Shown one piece after another: positions 6,944-13,935 of a stretch of DNA of 13,935 nucleotides. The stretch is from Russula earlei (taxonomy: Eukaryota > Basidiomycota > Agaricomycetes > Russulales > Russulaceae), in contig JAGFNK010001167.1 in assembly GCA_025769875.1 (NCBI GenBank), forward strand, positions 1 through 13,935, in the 5' to 3' direction. The notes beneath the pieces were generated by a model. The model saw only the letters and a program-made list of their open reading frames with translations. It was not told the DNA's origin and did no database searches. Positions within the stretch are counted from its first letter, which is position 1, and each line of letters begins with the position of its first letter. The position numbers were made by a program, and so were the translations under genes.

Positions 6944-9487
6944 TTAGACAAATAAATTAAATTGATACAAAAAAGATTTTGTATTGTAAGGAACAGCAAC
7001 AGTTGAGGCCGTTAGAGGCAGCGTGAGTCCGAAGGGACCTGGTGCAAGGGAGGCGGCGGCATCGGAGGGAGGGGGGTTCCGAGGGAGGGACAACAGTTCT
7101 CCGAGGGCACGCGTGCGCATTCGCGGCAGCAGATGTTGCATCGGCTTGGCGTGCTTGCCCGACCGTTCGCCCCCGGCGTACGGATCATCGTGAACACGGC
7201 GGCGCTTTCCCTTAGCGACGCCGATGCTTCGCGCTGTCAATCCCCGCGCGTCGGGGAGACTGGTCCGTTGTTTTGGGCCCCGTTTGAGTTTGACACCCAT
7301 ACGCTCGGCTGTCTCCGTCCACGTTTTCTGATTGGGCGTGATCACTTCCTTATCAGGTAAGACCTTGGAGCCTTGAATTAAATTGATTGCGGCTGCCAAA
7401 CTGTATTTGGCGGCCCGCGTGGCCTCAACGATCTCCGCTGTTTGATTAGCGTTTTCAAGCCTAGATGTGAGATCGCGCATAATGATATGATCTCCTGTGA
7501 GAGAGATACTAGGCTCTCCCTTGGTGTGGATGAAGAAGATGATGGGGATGGGGGGTCAGGTGATTTATTTGCACTTCCTTTTGTGTGCTCCCCTCAGGAC
7601 AGAGGTAGGGAAAGTGGATGTAGATTGCTGCAATGTGTTTGCAGAATCTAATCCGGGGATAATCTGTGCAATCACAAGTTGACTTCATCAGATCGATTGA
7701 GTAAAACGCGCCGGAACGGGACTGTGAAGCGACGTGAAAGCAGATCTCATCGAATTGCAAGATCGAATCTTGTGAGATGCTCTCGGCACGGGTGAAAATT
7801 ATATGACGCCTGTCAGCCGCCAGGTCCCGACCATCGAGCCCGATGTTCTGCCGTTCGTGCCTGTTTTGGTAATACGGCACCATGCGACGCACTAGAACAA
7901 ATAATATTCGATCGATCCGCCAATTGCGCTTGCCGTCGAGCCAATGTGATTTGAGGACATGATGATATCTAAAAAGATTGAGTCATCTTATCCTTTAGAT
8001 CGGGAGGATTCACATACACTTCGATCAACATGTTGGTGTCCCCTTCCTCAAAGATATGTCGATTTTTCCGGTAACCATGGACCACATATGCACCACAGGC
8101 ATCCATGGGGACCCACGATAGTTCACCAAAGCTTTCTGGAACCTGAGGATCAGTGGAGATCTCCTCCCAGATTTGTAGAAAGTCGGGCTGATCATCTGTA
8201 TGTACCCATCTCTTGATCTTATCCCACAGATCAGGAAATTGTTTAGCATGGAAGTGTGATCGCATCGCGCGCAACACGTGCCACTTGCAAAGCCATATCC
8301 GACTTCCCGGCTAGGCAATCTTGAGGGCGGCAATCTGCACGGCATCCCGATCTTCATAATAATAGACGGCCGGACAGCCGGACTGGCATCCCTGACCCAA
8401 TGGACAAAAAAGGATATTGTGTCCTTTGTTCCATTGGATGCCAGCATCCAGGCAACAGGCACACCTATCCGGAAAGGGTAAGCACGCTAAATTGACATTT
8501 AGTAAATATTACGCACCATGTCCCCAGTGATCGCGCGCGATCATGGTAAATAATAAAAGTCCGGATATTGAGTAATATTATGAGTTGCATCGATACCGAT
8601 GAAGCCGTTCCCGAGGCGGCGGAATGCCTCCATTTGGAAAGGGGTCTGGATGCATAATACATATGCATCCTCCTGCAGATTTGATTGAGATGGGGCACTG
8701 TGCAGCCTGTCTTTGTAAAAAACATTTGTTTTTTCATCTGCAAACCTGTCCAACCAGAGCCTGGTGGAGATAGCATCCTCTGGATGCAGCCTGATAATCT
8801 CATCTTCCATTTCCTGGGCCATGCGGCTTACATCCCGGAGCGAGATGAATCGGTCTCGGCTGCCATCGGGCGATGAATCCTGAATATCGCGTACCCTTTC
8901 CATATTAAGTTAGCGAATAAAAATAAAATAAATTCAATACAGGCACTTACTATTCCCGTGGATCCACTTCTTTGACAGCATGAATTTAATTTATCACGCG
9001 CTACGCATGACATTCGTGTGTAAGCGAGATTAGCAATTCCAATTTCATGGGAATGCTCGCTTGCATATTGTCCCAGAATGGTAGGCGCGTCCGCGTAAGA
9101 CTTGATGACTATTCGGCAACGGCAACCCGTCTTCTTGATCTCGGATCTCCGTGTGCGATCGGGGTGCTTCTTTACATAACTCGAAGCTCCCCGGATAGTT
9201 GGCGGAGCAGACGAAAACCTTCTTTGTCCATCCCTGCCCATGCTTGGTTGCTCGATGGAATCACTTCAATTGAGTGAGCCAATTCTTCTTGCCGGCGCCA
9301 TGCGTCGAAATCGGCCTGCTGTCAGCCATTCCATGGGGTATCCGCCGTGCTCCCGGTCATAATTGAGTCCTCCCCTCTTCCAGAATTGGCAGTGATCTGG
9401 AAACATTGTGTCGCAAAAGGGGCGCTCGGGCCGGAATGGGCGGATGATGCGGATGGCACAACCAATCAATCGGAAACGAGATTGCAT
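6944..9487 (-). pseudogene. MULE transposase (multi-exon, frame-broken)
   Basis: The DDE transposase cuts and re-inserts the element. In order: DFDAWRRQEELAHSIE and WTKKVFVCS (about 9310-9190), then KKTGCRCRIVIK and SEHSHEIG, a FAR1/WRKY-GCM1-type zinc finger (9124-9047); FIGIDATHN with the first catalytic Asp (8589-8591); EDRDAVQ with the second Asp (8350-8352); LCKWHVLRAM, the CxWH signature; TNMLIE with the catalytic Glu (8020-8022), then YHHVLKSHWLDGKRNWR; and a SWIM finger CDCTDYPRIRFCKH (7676-7635). A basic ~180-residue tail (GKRRRVHDDPYAGGERSGK) ends at 6944. Probable introns are 8896-8950, 8465-8516 and 7969-8017. Defects are slips near 9240, 9195, 8985, 8545, 8356 and at the G6 run 7550-7555, and a TAG at 8311-8313. 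The true start is unclear; 9487 is the furthest open ATG. Confidence 0.88.
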
Positions 9488-9579
9488 TTCTTTTTTTTTT
9501 TTGGTAGGGGGAAAATGGTAAGGAGTTATCTTATTATTAACCCACTTATATAACTAAATTACATCCGTTAACGCGTGAT

Positions 9580-9650
9580 TGAAGTCCCGACTCTCTTGCC
9601 GACACAATCGCCTTTTATGGTAATTCAACACGCCGCGAAATGTCAAGACT
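9580..9650 (-). repeat. MULE right terminal inverted repeat
   Basis: Reverse complement partner of 6806-6875. The 18-bp identical core lies at 9606-9623 and the outer end reads GTCAAGACT before the target duplication. A T12 run just inside, at about 9491-9502, belongs to the 5' side of the transposase gene. Confidence 0.9.
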
Positions 9651-9659
9651 GTTGGCGAC
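9651..9659. repeat. MULE target site duplication (right), GTTGGCGAC
   Basis: Exact copy of 6797-6805. Together they define the empty site and the element boundaries. Confidence 0.9.
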
Positions 9660-10705
9660 ACACTTCAAGTTGGGTGCTTGCGATTGACAAAATAGAAGTC
9701 ATTCTCAAAAACTCGAGCTCATGCCATGCACATACTGAATCGGAAACTGTGCGCTGCGTAAGTTTCAGAAGAGTACCGGTTCGGACAGCATCGTCAGGAA
9801 TTGTACGTTCTGTAACGACGTTACTAGAGCAACTCCTTCGCATGTTCTTCCCGAATGTTCTGCTTCGCTTTGAGGAAGTCTCAATACCTTGTGTTGAAAG
9901 ACCTCGCGGCCACCATGAAACAAGTCGTTTCGCTCATCTGGCATACACGACTCAATCCTGAAGAATGATCGTCAATGACCCATTGTGTCCACGTCGCGCC
10001 GAGATGCCTCGGGTTGATCTCGGGAGGTACTCATGGACGATGCGTCGCATTTATACATCGTTTTTACGATGGCCTTTTTTCCAACGACATTCCCGACTCC
10101 TATGCCATGCCCGGGGTTACAATCAGCTGGGTCCTGCGTGCTACGAACCGCCCCCATCCGGCTGTCCTACGATCTGAGACCGAACCGCGACCTTCCCCGG
10201 GGACCACTACCCTGGAGCTAGATATCACATACGAAACGCCATGTGTCAAGAGGCCACCGCGCTCTGGCAGACGAGCTGAGGGCTCGGGCCCATGGGGCCA
10301 AAATTGTGAGTATCCCCAATGCGTCCAGATACCACACGCGTACATACTGTGATGCCGCTTTTCTTTCTTTATCCTCTGTGTACTTTTGCTGTAGCGGGCC
10401 CAACTGCCATGAGCATCTGTTCTGCATATCGCAAGGTATCGCACCACTGAGAGGAACTGGATGAAATTCGACCTTTTATGACCGATTTACAAGCGGGAGG
10501 ACGCCTCGCCGCGGAATGATGATAGAAAGCCGCGCGAGTTGTGTGGCAAAGTCATTCTTTGGAGGAGCCATCCATCACAGAATACATGTGAAGGTGTGTA
10601 GTAGAAACGGTTTTACTTCTGATCGACAACCAATTTGAGGACGTCATATAAGAGGCGAGGCGGACAAGAACGGTTGATCTTGATTCCCTAAGGCGCTTTC
10701 CACGG
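9660..10705. other. No recognisable gene; scattered short ORFs
   Basis: Several overlapping frames of 60-128 codons occur on both strands, none with a motif I recognise. A GTGAGT donor at 10306 and an AG at 10393-10394 could delimit an intron after LADELRARAHGAKI, but the frames on either side do not join into a longer protein, so I do not call a gene. A TATA-like ATATAAGAG with CG-rich flanks lies near 10650, upstream of the next ORF. Confidence 0.4.
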
Positions 10706-10708
10706 TTA

Positions 10709-10984
10709 TTGGGACGTTTGTGCGCATTGCATATTGACTTGAGCAGACTATTCGCGCTGAGCTCCTGCAGTAGCTCTGATCAGTGTCTCCTATGCGACAT
10801 TGGTAATCAACTCTATCACCAAGAGAAGGGCCCCCATCGCAGTTTCATGCTCAAACACGGACAGAATCAATCGTGGACCTCAAAATCGCATGACGTCCTG
10901 ATGAAGCCCCCATCACATGCCAATACCCTCCAGGTAATCGATTTCTTCTCCGTCAAGTTTGTCAGTGTATACGCTTGCACCTGA
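10709..10984 (+). CDS. Small unassigned ORF, 91 codons
   Basis: The frame opens at ATG 10709, about 60 nt after a TATA-like motif, and contains a Cys/His-containing patch (CLLCDIGNQLYHQEKGPH). This faintly recalls the Cys/His spacing of the second half of a ZZ-type zinc finger, but the required Cys pairs are incomplete. A possible GTAATC donor at 10935, after NTLQ, could mean that the ORF end is an intron artefact. It may be a gene relic, a real small gene or chance. No neighbour supports a role. Confidence 0.2.
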   Translation: MGRLCALHIDLSRLFALSSCSSSDQCLLCDIGNQLYHQEKGPHRSFMLKHGQNQSWTSKSHDVLMKPPSHANTLQVIDFFSVKFVSVYACT

Positions 10985-11103
10985 GAGGTGCGCAACTTTG
11001 GCACAAGCCGCATGCAAGGCCAGAAGTCGTGGAGAAGGAAGAGGGAGGGTGGTGGGGTCAAAGTTATCTTCTCCGGCAGTTTATAGTGTTGACTTGCTAG
11101 GAA

Positions 11104-11746
11104 TCAAGGTGGCCAGTTAAGAGTGAAACTGTGCATCTCCTCACCGACCGCCTCAAAACCAGATATCCAAACGGTCAAACCAGTCGTGCACATCATGCCG
11201 CATCGTCATGACATCGAAAAGAGAATGCACTTTAAAACCGTTCAGGTTTTCAACGCCATAACCGAAACGCTTCGAGACAGCCAACACTGGGGCGGGGAAT
11301 AGACCTTCTGGGAAAACGATTTGCGGCAACCACTGGCAAGCCATATTGGACATACATTCGGGCGCGAATACGTCGAAATAAGTGGGACGCGGGGTGGGCG
11401 CATTCTGTGTGAGCAGCACTGCTCGGCGCATTTCTTCCTTATCGATACTTGGAATTGCACTGCTTCTGCGTCGCATCGTCAGGTCACCATACACCTAAAT
11501 CGGTCTCGAATAAGAGCCTTCAGGAGTCAGGGAAACACTTGAACTTGCACTCACTCGAGTAGCAATCGACAGCTCACTTGGGTCTTTACAGCCCCGTTCC
11601 TCTTGGATTGTGGTCATCGAAATCCGGCTTGTCTTTATCGAATGAGGATCGACTTGGACGTACGAAGAAACTGGCGTGCGCCCGTTACTGACTTGCTTTA
11701 TGCTGGTGATCACGTGCCAGTGGAGATGCCTTGTCTGCGCTGGCAC
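11104..11746 (-). pseudogene. Fungal HNH-endonuclease-domain protein (damaged)
   Basis: Fungal proteins with a C-terminal HNH nuclease fold are common in basidiomycete genomes; their role is mostly unknown. The N-terminal part shows GRTPVSSYVQVDPHS and ends SELSIATR. A GTGAGT donor at 11554 and an AG at 11518-11519 would remove a very short 37-nt intron and join it in phase to ALIRDRFRCMVT, the first conserved block of this domain. The family's next residue, Gly, is replaced by TGA (11477-11479). Two or three slips follow (around 11460 and 11380-11400, where HTECAH sits in another frame). The second block is clear: VLAVSKRFGYGVENLNGFK and FDVMTMRHDVHDWFDRLDIW. The ORF stops after DIWF, but one base less in the T4 run (about 11156-11159) continues as FEAVGEEMHSFTLNWPP to a TGA at 11104-11106. 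The family is inferred from remembered motifs. Confidence 0.65.
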
Positions 11747-11894
11747 CGCCCGTCAATCAATCAATTGAACTGAACTGGTACTATTCGTGGCTGGTGGCGC
11801 TTGCAAATTGGCGGTGCGGCCCTAACGGGCCCAAGCTCACAAGTCAGCCTCAGGCAAATGCTGTGCTACGTTATGCTATGAAGAAAGCCTCTTC
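11747..11894. promoter_or_regulatory. Divergent intergenic region between HNH and WW-like genes
   Basis: About 150 bp separate the apparent starts of two head-to-head genes, so it would hold both promoters if both starts are right. It contains a short TCAATCAATCAATT repeat (about 11754-11767) and a G/C-rich GCGGCCC patch. No TATA box stands out. Confidence 0.3.
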
Positions 11895-13935
11895 ATGACG
11901 ATTGATCCTCTGTCCGCTTTCCATCCTTCCGTGAAACTCGCCTGCCATGCAACAACGACGTTCAGAGGACGCCCTTTCAACAAAGCCTCTCATCCCGCAT
12001 GGAGTCGCCACGACTCCCCGATGGCCAGACGTTCGAGGAGTGGCAGTCTTACCGAAGGAGACAGCGCCGCCGCATACAGCGCGCTCCAGCAAATTTCCCC
12101 GAGTCGTCGCGCCGCGGTAGACATCCCGACCGCCTCTGGACCCGGTGTCGGCCATGTTCAGTCACCTCTGGAGTACACTTCGACAGCTCTTGCAGAGAAA
12201 CTCCTTGAGCCCAATCCAGTAACGTCGGTCGACCCCCCATCCCATGTCTCACAGCTGCCTGTTGGGCGGTCCGACAGCAGCGAATATGAACGACAACTAC
12301 CCGTCGAGACATCGTCGCAGCCGGAGCGGGAGACATTCATGGCTCCAAGACTATTCCCCTACATTTTCGAGAAGATCAAGGTTCGGTCCATAAAGGCTGG
12401 TAATGCAAGTAGCTCTTGTAAGACAAACCTGCGGCCGAGCAATATGGAACATCGCCATGGACTCTCTTCAAGTAGCGGGTGTGTTAGTCGCTATATGGAG
12501 ACGATACTCGGATGTGACATTATTTATAAGGACCATGGAAGATCGGTCTTCTAATCCATCCGAGAGAGTGCAACCTGCCCCAGCATCAAGTCTGACGGAA
12601 CGACCGATTCTCCCAACACGCAAGTAAGAGACGTTTTTGTGTGTTTTGGCCCTCGACGTGACGGCGTTACCAGACCAGCCTTAACCGGAGCTAATGGAGC
12701 AAAGGATCGGGATACAGCGTCAATTGACGTTCCTCTCCCACCGCATTGTGATGTTGGATATTCTACGTGAGTCGCCCCTCTACCAATGAGACTCAACTCA
12801 TTCGATTGTATACCTCAAGGACGATTGAAACAGTGCCTTCGAACCACTATGCCACAAAAAGAAACAACGAATGTCAATCAGGAGAGTTCATCGGATACGA
12901 CACAGGCGAGTGAGTGAACCCAATTTTCGAAGTGACACCTACGTTCAACGTTCATAGCGAGTCATGTACATGTCTACCACCGTCTACGACTTCGATCGAA
13001 AATACTGCGAATCACGGGCAGACCCACCCCCCACGATCTTACACAATCCCTGCCTCGCAATATGAGGATCCGGTGGGGCATGCGCGAAAGCCCCGGTTCA
13101 ACGACTTCGAGTGGCAAGAATTTGTGTTACCAGATGACACCCGCTACTTCTCGCACTCCACTCTGGACATTATCACGGACGTTGATCTTCGCAACGCGGA
13201 ACGGTTAGATGCAGTCACCGGATTCCTCAATCAACGCGATGCCGAGATTCTACCCCCGCCTGAGTGGGAACTATGGCTCCGTGATCCGGATGTGTCAACG
13301 ACAGGCTTTACCATGCACATAGCCTGGATACACCACGGGGAACGAATGGTGGTGTTCAAACATCCTGCATCCGATTCTGGGGGGCGGCATCTTTGCAGAG
13401 ACGATCATTGTAAGTTGCGGAGATCCACGAGCGCTCATACCTGCGTTGATGGTTAGATGCGGTGACAGACTCGGAATACCAGTACTGGTTGTTCATGGGG
13501 TCCCATCCTGTTCATGCCCTGCTGCCATCCGAATCCGTTTCCGATGCCATCGACGTCCTCACGTGCTTTTACACCAGTCGGTCATCTATTTTACTTTTTT
13601 TTGTCATCATTTGTTCACCGTGCGTCAGGCCCGTTGATACGGCTGCCCCACCCATCGCCAGCTCCATTTAGCCGGATGAATGCCAGGAGTTGTTGGCGCA
13701 GCTTCGTTCTTTTGGCTGTGAGCTTCCTCACACTGATCCCTTCCAGTGATCCCTTGACATACATCCCACCTAGACATGTCCGAGCAGACGGTATCATTTG
13801 CTCGCACACGCGTCGTATCTACGGCACTTTCTCGCGTCTGTAAGTTTTAGTCTGCTCACGAGCTGCCTGGTCTTAAAGCATTGTTCATCGAATGGAAACT
13901 GGCCGTCACCCGGGACGGTGCGACATTTCAAGGTC
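11895..13935 (+). CDS. WW-like-domain protein, multi-exon, 3' partial, possible frame break
   Basis: A gene model with preserved frame is: 11895-12399, 12440-12623, 12674-12766, 12820-12909, 12958-13409, 13457 onward. The introns are 40-53 nt (GTAATG, GTAAGA, GTGAGT, GTGAGT, GTAAGT donors; AG acceptors), and each junction keeps the frame open. The product has a Ser/Pro-rich, probably disordered N-terminus, a hydrophobic stretch (AMDSLQVAGVLVAIWRRYSD) that may be a membrane anchor, a second low-complexity part, then a WW-like domain (WQEFVLPDDTRYFSHS, TDVDLRN). WELWLRD and EYQYWLFMGSHPVHALLP follow. I recall a similar motif order in Agaricomycete proteins of unknown function. Beyond a poorly defined intron (about 13577-13628), PAPFSR shifts by one base (near 13674) into DECQELLAQLRSFG, then a TGA. 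TRVVSTALSRV and a GTAAGT donor (13840) come later. The gene runs off the edge, or is a recent pseudogene. The ATG 11895 context is weak. Confidence 0.6.

Larger units (their letters stand above)
6806..9650 (-). mobile_element. Mutator-like DNA transposon (MULE), 2.85 kb
   Basis: The element is bounded by a perfect 9-bp duplication and by imperfect terminal inverted repeats of about 70 bp. It encodes a single minus-strand transposase with all the hallmarks of the Mutator/MULE superfamily (FAR1-type zinc finger, DDE core with CxWH, SWIM finger). There is almost no non-coding cargo: the reading frame stops about 70 bp from the left inverted repeat. The transposase has several frame slips and one in-frame TAG, so it is probably not active as written, but the intact ends could still be mobilised by a related enzyme. 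Confidence 0.93.
6609..9843 (-). pseudogene. Unidentified 126-codon ORF split by the MULE
   Basis: If the MULE and one copy of its 9-bp duplication are removed, an open minus-strand frame runs from ATG 9843-9841 through the insertion site to TAG 6609-6611. Before the insertion it reads CAWHELEFLRMTSIL and STQLEVCRQ; after it, RAIPYPERQLDVRHHG and EAYWHRAKIVF. I do not recognise the family. An open frame of 126 codons can arise by chance at this base composition, and the segment might be one exon, or not coding at all. What is visible is only that the two flanks are in the same open frame. Confidence 0.25.

Noticed and set aside
9488..9503. T-rich run as a poly(A) tail of a retroposed gene
   Set aside because: It lies inside the MULE at the 5' side of the transposase with no target duplication or gene beside it; a simple homopolymer is enough.
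9575..9961. Plus-strand ORF of 128 codons at the MULE right end
   Set aside because: It starts inside the terminal inverted repeat and crosses the target duplication into host DNA, so it cannot be an original gene.
10243..10464. Possible P450-like or oxidoreductase fragment (LADELRARAHGAKI)
   Set aside because: No haem-binding, Rossmann or other signature, and the exon on the other side of the candidate intron is out of phase.
11871..12155. Minus-strand ORF of 94 codons opposite the first WW-like exon
   Set aside because: It opposes the exon whose frame splices cleanly into the next one; low-complexity Arg/Gly composition fits an antisense shadow.
11999..12208. Alternative frame with LPDGQTFEEWQSYRRRQRRR in the first WW-like exon
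   Set aside because: It looks peptide-like, but it does not join in phase to the membrane-segment exon, while the 11895 frame does at both candidate donors.

Overview
The window looks like nuclear DNA of a filamentous basidiomycete, probably an Agaricomycete. The evidence is the short 40-55 nt introns with GTAAGT/GTGAGT/GTATGT donors, the TE families present, and two host-type gene remnants whose signature motifs resemble fungal families. No prokaryotic operon structure, tRNA, rRNA or CRISPR array is visible.

Bases 1-404 are unassigned AT-rich DNA. Bases 405-5939 hold a complete but coding-dead Ty1/Copia LTR retrotransposon on the minus strand. It has two ~535-bp LTRs (TGTAGA...ACAACA), a perfect 5-bp target duplication (TTGCT), a primer-binding site and a polypurine tract that each abut an LTR, and a gag-protease-integrase-RT-RNase H order typical of Copia. 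The coding region is broken by roughly 20 frame slips and one clear in-frame stop. Its primer-binding site matches the anticodon arm of initiator tRNA-Met, not the tRNA 3' end, which is the signature of half-tRNA priming. A solo LTR of the same family lies 117 bp away in the opposite orientation (6052-6577), so the two LTRs form a ~530-bp inverted repeat.

Bases 6797-9659 hold a compact 2.85-kb Mutator-like element (MULE) with a 9-bp target duplication (GTTGGCGAC), ~70-bp imperfect terminal inverted repeats, and a minus-strand, multi-exon transposase. The transposase has a FAR1-type zinc finger, a DDE core, a CxWH motif and a SWIM finger, and is also broken by frame slips and a stop. Removing the MULE rejoins a 126-codon open frame on the minus strand.

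Bases 9660-11100 have no confidently recognisable gene. Two host-type genes then sit head to head. On the minus strand (11104-11746) is a damaged fungal HNH-endonuclease-domain gene. On the plus strand (11895 to the right edge) is a multi-exon gene with a disordered N-terminus, a membrane-like segment and a WW-like domain. Five successive introns of the latter can be placed with reading frame preserved, followed by a frame slip near 13674.

The main points of interest are the half-tRNA primer-binding site, the inverted LTR pair as a possible dsRNA source, one-sided CpG decay between the two LTRs, repeated hairpin modules inside the LTR, and an excess of single-base indels over nonsense codons in every coding region. 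The last could be biological decay or a consensus-quality artefact. I did not find a convincing new defence or enzymatic system.
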